From: SXIZ01 sp040079795
GTDB lineage: Bacteria > Pseudomonadota > Gammaproteobacteria > Methylococcales > Methylomonadaceae
Direction: 5' to 3'
Assembly (NCBI GenBank): GCA_040079795.1
Contig: JBEBJQ010000007.1
Coordinates: forward strand, 26,351-90,350
DNA length: 64,000 nucleotides
Below, piece after piece: positions 51,777 through 60,541 of this stretch (within the stretch, counting starts at the first letter, position 1; every line of letters starts with the position of its first letter). The translations under genes and the position numbers were made by a program. The notes below the pieces were generated by a model. It did no database searches, had not been told where the DNA came from, and saw nothing but the letters and a program-made list of their open reading frames with translations.

Positions 51777-52541
51777 CTAAAAATCAATTTCAATGCCAAC
51801 CGGGCAATGGTCAGATCCGGTAACATCCCGCAGAATAAAAGCCTGTTTGACATTGTTTAGCAATGCTTTACTGGTTAACACATAATCAATCCGCCATCCG
51901 ACATTGTTAACCCTTGCATTCGCGCGAAAACTCCACCAACTATATGCGACGGTGTCTGGATGAAAATGCCGGAAAGTATCAACCAGTCCAGCATCAAGAA
52001 AACGGCTAAAGCCATCAATTTCGACCTGGGTATAACCAGAGGATTTATTATAATTTGCTTTTGGACGGGCAATGTCGATTTCCTGATGGGCAACATTAAA
52101 GTCACCGCAGGCAATAAGCGGTTTTTGACTTTGCAGTTGCCGGCAATAAGCCAGAAAGGCTTTGTCCCAGTTTTGCCGGTAATCCAGCCGGGCTAATGCT
52201 TCGCCTGAATTGGGGACATACACGTTGAGCAGAAAAAAATGTTCGAATTCGAGAACAATTACGCGGCCTTCTTGATCATGCTCATCAATTCCAATATCAG
52301 GAATGATTTGCAGCGGCACTTGCCGGGATAGAACCGTTACACCGGAATAGCCTTTACGCTCAGCACAGTTAGAATAAATGTGGTAGCTATCGATACCCTG
52401 CAAAGCCTTATCAATCTGCTCAACCTGCGCCTTGGTTTCTTGTAGCACAATGCAGTCAGCATCAAGTTGTACCAGTGTTTCTGCAAAGCCCTTATTCTGG
52501 ACTGCGCGAATGCCGTTAACATTCCAGGAAATTATTTTCAT
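51777..52541 (-). CDS. xthA: Exodeoxyribonuclease III
   Basis: 254 aa. All catalytic motifs are present: SWNVNGIRAV, IVLQETKAQ, YSGVTVLSR, CGDFNVAHQ, GWRIDYVLTS and GSDHCPVGIEI. It acts as AP endonuclease and 3'-5' exonuclease in base-excision repair. It is a single gene converging on the chitosanase-like gene and divergent from glnK. Confidence 0.94.
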   Translation of the reverse strand: MKIISWNVNGIRAVQNKGFAETLVQLDADCIVLQETKAQVEQIDKALQGIDSYHIYSNCAERKGYSGVTVLSRQVPLQIIPDIGIDEHDQEGRVIVLEFEHFFLLNVYVPNSGEALARLDYRQNWDKAFLAYCRQLQSQKPLIACGDFNVAHQEIDIARPKANYNKSSGYTQVEIDGFSRFLDAGLVDTFRHFHPDTVAYSWWSFRANARVNNVGWRIDYVLTSKALLNNVKQAFILRDVTGSDHCPVGIEIDF

Positions 52542-52785
52542 AGCAGGATTCCGATTGATACGTTAAGACTGGCATATTCTTCATTACAAATGCCATCAGG
52601 CTATTTTAACCTTCTACTTGTGTGCTCACCAATCGTTTTCAACTTGGCTGATGAAATACACCTGATAGTCTAAAGTGGGTTTTACAACACCCATTTATAT
52701 AAGCAAACCCAAAACAACACAATCGGGCGTATTATCAATGCTTCTCTTAGCATTTTAATTATATTGGTGCGCTCGGTTTCTTAAG

Positions 52786-52802
52786 TGCACAATTATGGTG
52801 CA
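52786..52802 (+). promoter_or_regulatory. NtrC-binding site upstream of glnK
   Basis: TGCACAATTATGGTGCA closely matches the palindromic NtrC enhancer consensus (TGCAC and GGTGCA arms). A weaker half site (TTGGTGC) lies at 52764-52770. It stands about 70 bp before the sigma-54 promoter, the proper distance for an enhancer. Confidence 0.75.
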
Positions 52803-52854
52803 TCCAAACCCGCCAACCAGTCACAAACTAACCCAAATGGCTATCAATTAATAA

Positions 52855-52871
52855 TTGGCACGCTCTATGCT
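52855..52871 (+). promoter_or_regulatory. Sigma-54 promoter of glnK-amtB
   Basis: TTGGCACGCTCTATGCT has the -24 element TGGCACG, a 4-bp gap and the -12 element ATGC (consensus TTGC). The GC dinucleotide stands 48 bp before the glnK start. With the NtrC site it indicates nitrogen-limitation control. The rest of the 52542-52917 gap shows no gene. Confidence 0.8.
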
Positions 52872-52917
52872 TTAAGGTAAATGAGTATCAAACCTTTATC
52901 CGTGTAGGAGTATCAAT

Positions 52918-53256
52918 ATGAAGCTGATAACAGCAATAGTAAAACCTTTTAAATTAGATGATGTGCGCGAAGCATTGTCTGATATCGGGGTTTCAGGTGT
53001 AACCGTAACTGAAGTAAAAGGCTTTGGACGCCAAAAAGGGCATACCGAGCTTTATCGTGGTGCTGAATATGTTGTGGATTTTTTACCGAAAGTTAAAGTA
53101 GAAATTGCCATTAGCGATGCACAAGCCGATGCAGCAATCGCTGCTATCTGCAAAGCTGCAAATACCGGCAAAATCGGCGACGGTAAAATTTTTGTAACCA
53201 ATCTGGAACACATCATTCGAATTCGCACCGGTGAAGCCGGCGAAGAAGCCATTTAA
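52918..53256 (+). CDS. glnK: PII nitrogen regulatory protein GlnK
   Basis: 112 aa. The T-loop with the uridylylation site Tyr51 (TELYRGAEYV), the B-loop (KIGDGKIFV) and the end RIRTGEAGEEAI are intact. It senses 2-oxoglutarate and ATP/ADP and plugs the AmtB channel. Its linkage to amtB favours GlnK rather than GlnB. A ribosome site GTAGGAG precedes the ATG. Confidence 0.96.
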   Translation: MKLITAIVKPFKLDDVREALSDIGVSGVTVTEVKGFGRQKGHTELYRGAEYVVDFLPKVKVEIAISDAQADAAIAAICKAANTGKIGDGKIFVTNLEHIIRIRTGEAGEEAI

Positions 53257-53266
53257 GGAGCACTCT

Positions 53267-54694
53267 ATGAAAATGCACACGATCAGTTTTAGGACACTTG
53301 GTTTACTGCTATGCGCAGTTGGTTTTTCGCAGCCACTATTCGCCGAAGAAATCGCCGCTGCGGTTGCAGTAACGCCCCCTGTACCGACTGCCAATAAGGG
53401 AGACACAGCCTGGATGATTATGGCGACAGTCTTGGTTATCTTAATGGTTATTCCCGGTTTAGCATTGTTTTATGGTGGGATGGTACGCGCTAAAAACATG
53501 TTGTCCGTACTAATGCAAGTGTTTGTTATTTTCTCCATGATGGCGATATTGTGGGCGATTTATGGTTACAGTATTGCTTTTACCGAAGGCAATGCTTTTT
53601 TTGGCGGCACAGGTAAGTTATTCCTAAAAGGCATTACCCCGGATTCAATGGCTGCGACCTTCAGTAAAGGCGTGTATGTGCCGGAATATATCTATGTAGC
53701 GTTCCAATTAACATTTGCCGCAATCACTCCCGCCTTGATTATCGGTGCTTTTGCTGAGCGGGTTAAATTCTCGGCAGTATTGGTTTTTATGTTGATCTGG
53801 TTTACCTTTGCTTACCTGCCTATGGCGCATATGGTTTGGTATTGGGCAGGTCCTGATGCGTATACCGATGCAAAAGCAGCTGAAGTTGCGACGGCTACAG
53901 CGGGATTTATATTTCAAAAAGGTGCCCTGGATTTTGCTGGTGGCACAGTTGTCCATATTAACGCGGGTATCGCAGGCTTAGTCGGCTGCTTAATGATTGG
54001 CAAACGCATTGGTTTTAAAAAAGAATCCTTAGCGCCGCACAGTGTTACCTTAACCATGGTAGGCGCTTCGTTATTATGGGTTGGTTGGTTTGGGTTTAAC
54101 GTGGGTTCCAATCTGGAAGCCAATGGCTTGTCTGCCCTTGTATTCATCAATACCCTGTTAGCAAGTGCAGCGGCAACCTTAGCGTGGACGGGCGCAGAAT
54201 GGCTGATCCGTGGTAAACCCAGTATGTTAGGCGGAGCTTCTGGCGCAGTTGCAGGCTTAGTAGCTATTACGCCGGCGTGTGGTTGGTCAGGCCCGATGGG
54301 CGCTATTGGTCTAGGCTTAGCTGTAGGTGCGGTGTGTTTCTGGTCGGTAACCAGTCTTAAATCCAAATTGGGTTACGATGATTCTTTAGACGCTTTTGGT
54401 GTTCACGGGGTCGGCGGTGTTATCGGTGCATTAGGGACAGCGGTAGTTGCAAATCCAGCTTTAGGCGGTACCGGAGTGTGGGATTATGCGAGTAATGGGG
54501 TCGCAAGCTATGATTTTATGACCCAATTTATCAGCCAAAGTTGGGGGGTGGTTATTTGCATCGTTTGGTCTGGCCTGGTATCTTTCATTGCCTTTAAATT
54601 AGTGGATATTTTAATCGGTCTGCGGGTAAGTGGCGATGTTGAGCGGGAAGGTCTTGATGTTACTGAACATGGTGAGTCAGCATATCATAGCTGA
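53267..54694 (+). CDS. amtB: AmtB ammonium transporter
   Basis: 475 aa from the ATG at 53267, preceded by AAGGAG; a longer frame overlaps glnK. A cleavable signal peptide (ending PLFAEE) leads to 11 membrane helices. The pore twin histidines are in GTVVHINAG and GVHGVGG, and FYGGMVRAKN is the conserved first-helix end. The C-terminal tail needed for GlnK binding is present. It starts 10 bp after glnK. Confidence 0.96.
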   Translation: MKMHTISFRTLGLLLCAVGFSQPLFAEEIAAAVAVTPPVPTANKGDTAWMIMATVLVILMVIPGLALFYGGMVRAKNMLSVLMQVFVIFSMMAILWAIYGYSIAFTEGNAFFGGTGKLFLKGITPDSMAATFSKGVYVPEYIYVAFQLTFAAITPALIIGAFAERVKFSAVLVFMLIWFTFAYLPMAHMVWYWAGPDAYTDAKAAEVATATAGFIFQKGALDFAGGTVVHINAGIAGLVGCLMIGKRIGFKKESLAPHSVTLTMVGASLLWVGWFGFNVGSNLEANGLSALVFINTLLASAAATLAWTGAEWLIRGKPSMLGGASGAVAGLVAITPACGWSGPMGAIGLGLAVGAVCFWSVTSLKSKLGYDDSLDAFGVHGVGGVIGALGTAVVANPALGGTGVWDYASNGVASYDFMTQFISQSWGVVICIVWSGLVSFIAFKLVDILIGLRVSGDVEREGLDVTEHGESAYHS

Positions 54695-54734
54695 TTGCAT
54701 TAAATGATTTTACCGGGTTACCACAGTTAGCAAT

Positions 54735-54773
54735 CCCCACATATTAATAGTTAAATTTATATTATATGTGGGG
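54735..54773. terminator. Perfect inverted repeat between amtB and the lytic transglycosylase gene
   Basis: CCCCACATAT (54735-54744) pairs with ATATGTGGGG (54764-54773), with outer GGTTACC / GGTAACC also complementary. It lies between convergent genes and may serve both as a terminator; no T-run follows. Confidence 0.5.
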
Positions 54774-54788
54774 TAACCTGACCTAGAA

Positions 54789-55892
54789 TTAAAGCCCTTT
54801 TTGTAAGCCCGGAACGCCAATGCGCTGTATCAACAGCGCATTTTTGCCTTTTTCATAAGGCGGTATATTGCCAGTCTTGTGCCAAAGCCGAAAAGCCAGG
54901 GCATAAGAAAGCACCCGTATCGGATAATCACGCGGCAATCGCTGTAAATAAGGTTGAATCGTGATAAAGTCGGTGACGCCATATTTTTGCATGATAAAGC
55001 GCAACCCCCCGTTTTTAGGGCCGATATTGTAGGCTAACAAACCTAAAAACAAATCACCGCGCATTTCATCCAGGTAATAATTAAGTGTCGCAGCGGCAAG
55101 ATACGTATTATGCCGGTGATCATCAAAAGAGAGATTATCAACTTTTAAGTGCTTAGCCGCTATCGTCAATACCTCTTTTGGTACGCGGGTAATTTGAAAT
55201 AAACCGTGACCGCCATCAAAGCTATCCCTGGGTAAAAATGACGATTCAGTTGCAGCAACCCCTTGCAATAAGTTTTCATCAATATTAAATGCTTTAGCCG
55301 CTTCGAAAATGTCTGCCTGATAAGGTTGGGCCCGACTCACCAAGGTATTAAGCTGCGCCGGACTATAGCGACGATAAGCTGCAAAAACCTGATGACTCAG
55401 CGTTACGCGTCCGGCCTCTTGCTTACCACCCACCAAAGTCCGAAACTGTCCTAAAGAGTGGGTAAATTGAGCCTGTAAGGCGAACCAGCTGATAATCAAA
55501 GTAAGAACAAGCGACAGCCCCGGCATGAACCAAGGGGATTTTAAATTTAACAGCTTACGGAGTTTTAACCACGTAAGTAATGCGGCGGACGCCATAAAAA
55601 TGAAGGCCAAGAGGCTCATCGCAAACGGCAGCAGATGCGCAAAAAAACCGGTGCCAGAAAGCAAATTGCCGAAATAGCCTAGCATGACGATAATCGTAAT
55701 CACTGCAACAACCGCTAACCCGCCAATTTCCAAAGCAAGCAACCACCATTTATACTTTAGAAATACTGTAGAAATTTTAACTTTGGTTTTACGGGGCTTA
55801 CGCGGTGCGCGCGGTCGGTTTGGTTTTGATACTGCGAGCGCATCAGACTGATGCTTTATGGGTTTTCGTTTAGGCTCTGGTTTATCCATCAT
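54789..55892 (-). CDS. Membrane-anchored lytic transglycosylase (SLT domain)
   Basis: 367 aa. A basic N-terminal tail (KPNRPRAPRKPRKTKVK) precedes three membrane helices (about 49-72, 87-108, 122-140). The C-terminal catalytic domain has Glu216 in AATESSF, GLFQI and LLAYNIGP. Such enzymes cleave peptidoglycan glycan strands to make room for envelope machines. The three-helix anchor is unusual for this family, which is often lipid-anchored or soluble. It follows the gene at 55919-56341 on the same strand. Confidence 0.85.
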   Translation of the reverse strand: MMDKPEPKRKPIKHQSDALAVSKPNRPRAPRKPRKTKVKISTVFLKYKWWLLALEIGGLAVVAVITIIVMLGYFGNLLSGTGFFAHLLPFAMSLLAFIFMASAALLTWLKLRKLLNLKSPWFMPGLSLVLTLIISWFALQAQFTHSLGQFRTLVGGKQEAGRVTLSHQVFAAYRRYSPAQLNTLVSRAQPYQADIFEAAKAFNIDENLLQGVAATESSFLPRDSFDGGHGLFQITRVPKEVLTIAAKHLKVDNLSFDDHRHNTYLAAATLNYYLDEMRGDLFLGLLAYNIGPKNGGLRFIMQKYGVTDFITIQPYLQRLPRDYPIRVLSYALAFRLWHKTGNIPPYEKGKNALLIQRIGVPGLQKGL

Positions 55893-55918
55893 GTCTTAAC
55901 GCGACCATTACACATTTT

Positions 55919-56341
55919 TTATTTTAACTGCGATTTTGGAGAGAATACGGCAAGATCCAAATCTTCCAATAAACCTTCCAAAACCTGTGTGGCCTGATCA
56001 CAATCTTTAATAGATTTACCCGCACGGGCCTTTAACAACAAACTGGAACTGCCGTTGTTCTGGCTTTGTTCAGCATAGATATTAAGTTCTTCACAGGCAT
56101 TACGCATGGATTTTTCAGTTCTAAGAAGCTCTTCATAAGCTTCCTTATCCTCCACTTCATCCAACGATAACATCATAACCCGGCTGGTAGCATTATTTTG
56201 CCGCTTGAAAACGCTTTCACCATAGTCCGAAAAGCTTTGCGGTGGTTGATCATTAACAACTCTTTTGTCCCATACCATACACCCTGACTCATGCATTACG
56301 AGAACAATGATCGGCAGATAACGACAATACTTAATTACCAT
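55919..56341 (-). CDS. Putative lipoprotein of unknown function
   Basis: 140 aa. The start has a hydrophobic stretch (YLPIIVLVMHESGC) whose Cys21 could be a lipidation site, although the residues before it are not a canonical lipobox. The rest is charged and helical (DEVEDKEAYEELLRTEKSM). No family recognised. It lies 26 bp upstream of the lytic transglycosylase gene and may be co-expressed. The 56342-56634 gap upstream holds nothing I can identify. Confidence 0.55.
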   Translation of the reverse strand: MVIKYCRYLPIIVLVMHESGCMVWDKRVVNDQPPQSFSDYGESVFKRQNNATSRVMMLSLDEVEDKEAYEELLRTEKSMRNACEELNIYAEQSQNNGSSSLLLKARAGKSIKDCDQATQVLEGLLEDLDLAVFSPKSQLK

Positions 56342-56634
56342 TAGGACAACATCAGGGGAAAATTGAAGGGGGGGGATGATAAACCATTTTCCATCAGGGT
56401 AAGCCTAAGCTACACAGTCACCTAATGAAAAGAAGGATAAGAAAATTTGACCAAAAATGTAGTTGCAAAAATACCGGGGAAACCACATGAATAGATTAGG
56501 CAAAAGCGAAATAAATATAGATCTACTTACGTCTAAGCCCTATAAGCTATAACCGCTTTTATAGATAAAACCCAATAACAATCATTCGGCGTACTATGAG
56601 CAAATCTCCCTGTTGAGTAACCCAGTTTCCTAGG

Positions 56635-57066
56635 CTAAGGCACCGCAGGGAGTTGTTTAAATGGCTCCGTTCGCTTGAAAGTCTTACTGTTGGCGGGAGA
56701 AACCACAGGCCGGGTACGATACTGGGGAATATATCCAGGCACAAAACGCCGCTCACCGACTGGTCTAATGAATGTATATGCAGCCGGTGCAAGTACTAAA
56801 ACATTGAAGGTTTTATTAAAGGCATCGTGTGGTGCGGGGATTGAGGCAAGCGCCGTTAATGGGCTTATCCCCGCAAAAACTGCCCCGCCAACCAGCGTTG
56901 CGACCAATCCTACAGGCCGATAGACCAGCACATCCAACAGCACAAAGCCAGGATCGGTTACTTCAACGCCTGGTGTTCGTAAGGCAGGCGTTGAAGATTC
57001 TGAATATACTACCGGCGTGAAAGACATTACCGACAGTAAAATGATAAAGCTAAGCAATTTATTCAT
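56635..57066 (-). CDS. Exported small membrane protein of unknown function
   Basis: 143 aa. A signal peptide (about 1-22, ending VVYSES) is followed by DVLVYRPVGLVATLVGGAVF, a probable membrane helix, then HDAFNKTFNVLVLAPAAYTF and a basic, Pro-rich tail. A similar DVLVYRPVGL pattern occurs in small exported proteins of related bacteria, from memory; no function is known. Confidence 0.6.
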   Translation of the reverse strand: MNKLLSFIILLSVMSFTPVVYSESSTPALRTPGVEVTDPGFVLLDVLVYRPVGLVATLVGGAVFAGISPLTALASIPAPHDAFNKTFNVLVLAPAAYTFIRPVGERRFVPGYIPQYRTRPVVSPANSKTFKRTEPFKQLPAVP

Positions 57067-57242
57067 AATTCCTTGTGAGGGTTAGCTAGTAGACATAGGG
57101 TCGAATTTAATCTAATTTTCAGGCATTGTCTAGTGTGGACTTTTTTAATAGCGAGCTATCCATAACCAATAGAACAACCAACCGCTTAAAACCTGACAGT
57201 TATGCATCCTATATTTAAAGAAATTTTAAACTAAAAAAGTGA

Positions 57243-57920
57243 CTATTTTGATCTAGGTATGCGTTGCGCAATCGCGCCCCTATTCAAAAAAATCTGGGTT
57301 TTTTTAGGCGCGGTGTAAGGGACGACCGAATCCCCTTTAATAAGATAACTGGATTGTCCCATTTCAGTGCCCATTTTCTGGGTGTAAATGACCCCACTAA
57401 CGGATACATCATCGGTAATCTCAGATTCTTCAAAGGCTTTGTTGGCAATCACATGAATCAACTGGTTCGCAGGCGGTGGCGGAGCGTGGATACAGGCGCC
57501 AAAATAAGGCGCTAATAAAAACTCGCTGATTTTTCCTTCGTTGCGTTCCAATGGAATCATAAAGCCGGAAATTTTAATGGCTTTACCGTTCCATGAAGGT
57601 TCAACTGGCGCTTCATCCCAGGTTTTTCTGAGTTTTTCCAAGGCCTCCATTGCTTTGGGATCATCATCCTGTAATTGATCAAAATTCAAGGATTCAAAAG
57701 CATTGGCCAGATCCCATCCTTTAGGCAATAAATCCTCCCATTCAATTTCCCGGTATTTTGCATGAGGATCGGTATGTTTAGTTTTTGAGGTACTTTTGGG
57801 TAAGCGGCTACCGACTTTATAATCGGCAGCATAAGCCCTATTTACACTACTTATTGGCACTATAAAATACAGGGCAATTACTGCGTAGGCCAAAATTGAT
57901 TTGAAGACTTGTTTATGCAT
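57243..57920 (-). CDS. DUF3299 exported protein of a ZrgA-like metal uptake operon
   Basis: 225 aa with a signal peptide (about 1-31, ending AYAAD). The core IKISGFMIPLERNEGKISEF, APYFGACIHAPPPPANQ, DDVSVSGVIYT is DUF3299. A cysteine and histidine in GACIHAPPPP could contact a metal. It lies 6 bp after the permease gene, the last gene of a four-gene operon that resembles the Vibrio zrg zinc-uptake operon. Confidence 0.8.
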   Translation of the reverse strand: MHKQVFKSILAYAVIALYFIVPISSVNRAYAADYKVGSRLPKSTSKTKHTDPHAKYREIEWEDLLPKGWDLANAFESLNFDQLQDDDPKAMEALEKLRKTWDEAPVEPSWNGKAIKISGFMIPLERNEGKISEFLLAPYFGACIHAPPPPANQLIHVIANKAFEESEITDDVSVSGVIYTQKMGTEMGQSSYLIKGDSVVPYTAPKKTQIFLNRGAIAQRIPRSK

Positions 57921-57926
57921 AATTAA

Positions 57927-59189
57927 TTACAATCTCGGCATTAAGCCGTCTATTAACGAAATTCGATAAGCGCGGTAAGCGGCTATCAGACTAGCAAGTG
58001 TGCCACCAATGATTACCGATGCTAGCAGGCAATAGGCGGTTGAAGTTAACCCCGTGTACACCACCACCAAACCAAATCGGTCTTGTAACCAGGGCGCAGC
58101 TAGGGATGATCCTACGAGGACAACCGCGGCACCCAATAAAACCCCCATCAGCACCACCAATATTCCTTCAACCGACAGCAAGAGAAAGATCAATAACGGC
58201 CCTGCCCCTAACGCACGCAATACCGCCAACTCCCGACGGCGCTCACCCAAACCGGCTAAAACGACAGCGACCAAGCCACTCAGGCCAACCGCAACAACTA
58301 ACCCAGATATTGCCAACAGAGATTTTTCAACGATACTAACAATCGACCACAATTCATCCAAGGCGATACCTGGCAGCACTGCGAGCAACGCTTCATCCTG
58401 AAAATTGTTAATATAACGTTGCATCTGAAACACCCCGCTCCGGCTCTTCAAACCAATCAACACCGCCGTAATTTCTTTGGGCTGTAAATTAAATTTGCTG
58501 ACATATTGCGCAGGAATGGCTACACCGGGCATCGGCGCGCCGCCTTGCCAGTCCAGATGAATGGCTTCAATTGCTTCCAAGCTGACATGGATACTCCGAT
58601 CGACCGGCGTTCCGGTACGCTTCAATATGCCAGCCACCCGAAACGGTTTATCAGCATGTTCGGCATGGCCATGCTCCCCGCTCCCGTGACTTAAAATAAT
58701 TGAAGTATTTAATTGATAATGTAATTTTTCCGCAACATCTGCGCCAATAACCGCATCGAAAATACCCGTAAATGCAACACCTTCTTTAAAAGCTAGGGTA
58801 CGCCGTGCGCCATAACGAAAATGTTCAAAATAACTGCTTTGGGTACCGATCACCGGAAAATCATGATGGGAATCCCCCAGTGAAATGGGAATAGCAAAAG
58901 CAATGGCAGGGCGTTGGGCTATTTTTTGAAAACTCGACCAGTGCATATTATGCGTCGCATCTCCCAGTCGAAATACTGCATACAGCATCAATTGAACAGG
59001 ACTGGTTCTGGCGCCAATAACTAAATCAGTACCGGAAACGGACTGCGAAAAACCATTGCGTACACCTGTCCGTAATTGCTCAACCCCTAAAAGCAAAATC
59101 ACTGACAAAGCAATACTGATCACCATCAACATGAGTGTGCCTTTCCGGTTCCAGGCGCTATGCAAAGCCAGTAAGAATAACGTCTTCAT
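57927..59189 (-). CDS. ABC transporter permease (FtsX/MacB type)
   Basis: 420 aa. A first membrane helix (TLMLMVISIALSVILLLGV), a large periplasmic domain and three C-terminal helices (FtsX domain: VAVGLSGLVAVVLAGLGERR ... RRELAVLRALGAGP). The periplasmic part carries a His-rich patch SHGSGEHGHAEHADKP that could bind zinc or another metal. Its start overlaps the ATPase gene by 4 bp (ATGA). Confidence 0.88.
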   Translation of the reverse strand: MKTLFLLALHSAWNRKGTLMLMVISIALSVILLLGVEQLRTGVRNGFSQSVSGTDLVIGARTSPVQLMLYAVFRLGDATHNMHWSSFQKIAQRPAIAFAIPISLGDSHHDFPVIGTQSSYFEHFRYGARRTLAFKEGVAFTGIFDAVIGADVAEKLHYQLNTSIILSHGSGEHGHAEHADKPFRVAGILKRTGTPVDRSIHVSLEAIEAIHLDWQGGAPMPGVAIPAQYVSKFNLQPKEITAVLIGLKSRSGVFQMQRYINNFQDEALLAVLPGIALDELWSIVSIVEKSLLAISGLVVAVGLSGLVAVVLAGLGERRRELAVLRALGAGPLLIFLLLSVEGILVVLMGVLLGAAVVLVGSSLAAPWLQDRFGLVVVYTGLTSTAYCLLASVIIGGTLASLIAAYRAYRISLIDGLMPRL

Positions 59190-59905
59190 AAGTTGTCTAG
59201 CTGCTTGGGTAGTTCACCAGAACAAATATCCGCCATTGCCAACGATTTTGAAAAGCGTGAGGCAAGGTTTTGGTCGTGACTGACGAACAATAAGGTCGCA
59301 TGGCTTTCAGTACATTGCGTCAGCAATAAATCCAGAAATGCATTTTGCCGGTCACTGTCTAAGGCTGATGTAGGCTCATCTGCAATAATCAGTTCCGGGT
59401 GGCCTATCATTGCCCTGGCAGCGGCAACCCGCTGCTGTTGGCCGACTGAAAGCTCGGTGACTTTTTGGTTAATTAAGTGAGTATCCAGATGCAATTCAGC
59501 CAGTAAGCGTGTAGCGGATTTTTCCAGCGATTTTTCAGTTTGTAACGCCCTTTGCCGCCTTAATTTAGAAAAACGGCACGGAAGCAAAACATTATCAATC
59601 ACTGAAAGGTAAGGCAACAAATTAAATTGTTGAAACAAAAATCCCAAGTGATCAGCCCGGAAGCGGTCGCGTTTTATTGAAGAGAGCTTGGTCAGCTCCT
59701 GCCCTAAAATACCAATGCGCCCTTGCTGCGGCACCAACACGCCACCCAGCAATGACAGTAACGTGCTTTTACCGCTGCCGCTGGCACCGTGCAAAAACAC
59801 CGTTTCGCTGCTGGCTATTTCAAGTTTAGGGATTGATAGGTGAAATGGATTTCGCCCCGGCCAAGTAAACTTTAGCGCTTCGATATCAATCGTCAATGCG
59901 TTCAT
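59186..59905 (-). CDS. ABC transporter ATP-binding protein
   Basis: 239 aa. Walker A is GASGSGKSTLLS, the signature TELSVGQQQRVAAARA and Walker B LIIADEPTSALD, and the switch His is in FVSHD. The LolD/MacB-like type fits the FtsX permease encoded next. It lies 12 bp after the DUF2796 gene. Confidence 0.93.
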   Translation of the reverse strand: MNALTIDIEALKFTWPGRNPFHLSIPKLEIASSETVFLHGASGSGKSTLLSLLGGVLVPQQGRIGILGQELTKLSSIKRDRFRADHLGFLFQQFNLLPYLSVIDNVLLPCRFSKLRRQRALQTEKSLEKSATRLLAELHLDTHLINQKVTELSVGQQQRVAAARAMIGHPELIIADEPTSALDSDRQNAFLDLLLTQCTESHATLLFVSHDQNLASRFSKSLAMADICSGELPKQLDNL

Positions 59906-59917
59906 AACCCGTTGTTG

Positions 59918-60496
59918 TTACCATGTTAAGTGCGTGGTACTGGGGTTCAGTTTAACACTCGTCTGACCGTTGGCGCTTAAAATTTCAGCGTGCAATCGTT
60001 TCAGTAACGGAAACGCTTTGAATAAGCCTATTTCCAGGCCAAACAGTGCCTCAGGTTTGGCACAGCGCAAGGTGATAGTAGCCTCAAGCCCTGAGTGTTC
60101 ATCCGCTTCCGGGTGGATATCCTGGGCGGGGGGAGCCGACTGCGGCTGGGTAGCCAAGAGTTCTTTTGGCAACACCGGCGCGGTCAGCTTGACTGCTTGC
60201 AGGCTACATAAGGCTGCCGCCGGGGCTATAAACAATTTATCTGCCTGTTGCAGTCGGGTAACCATCGTTTTAACCGCCTGCCGTTGCTGTTCATTGGCAG
60301 GTGCATGTTCAAAGCCCAATAGGTTATCCAACGGGCTGTCAAAATCAATGCTGATTTCGTTTTGGTCAATGGCTATTTGCAACAGCGCTTCGCCATGCAC
60401 ATGTGGACCTAAAGCCCCTGCCACCCGTGGCACAGTGAGAGCGGACAAAAATATCAGTATAAACATGGCGGGTCTTGTGATATATATTTGTGACAT
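59918..60496 (-). CDS. DUF2796 (ZrgA-like) periplasmic metal-binding protein
   Basis: 192 aa with a signal peptide (ending RVAGA) and a histidine-rich start of the mature part (LGPHVHGEALLQIAI). DIHPEADEHSG is a second possible metal site. DUF2796 proteins include Vibrio ZrgA, part of a second zinc-uptake system (ZrgABCDE), as I recall. The same set of companions (ATPase, FtsX permease, DUF3299) follows here. No Zur box was identified upstream. Confidence 0.78.
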   Translation of the reverse strand: MSQIYITRPAMFILIFLSALTVPRVAGALGPHVHGEALLQIAIDQNEISIDFDSPLDNLLGFEHAPANEQQRQAVKTMVTRLQQADKLFIAPAAALCSLQAVKLTAPVLPKELLATQPQSAPPAQDIHPEADEHSGLEATITLRCAKPEALFGLEIGLFKAFPLLKRLHAEILSANGQTSVKLNPSTTHLTW

Positions 60497-60541
60497 ATAA
60501 ACGTTCCTGTTGCTTAAAGCAAGTTGAATAGAGACGATTTT

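Noticed and set aside
53914..54366. 150-codon minus-strand frame inside amtB
   Set aside because: Antisense shadow of a conserved membrane-protein gene; composition is Pro/Ala-rich without domain features.
59970..60500. 176-codon plus-strand frame opposite the DUF2796 gene
   Set aside because: It mirrors a well-supported gene with signal peptide and operon context; its protein has no family features.
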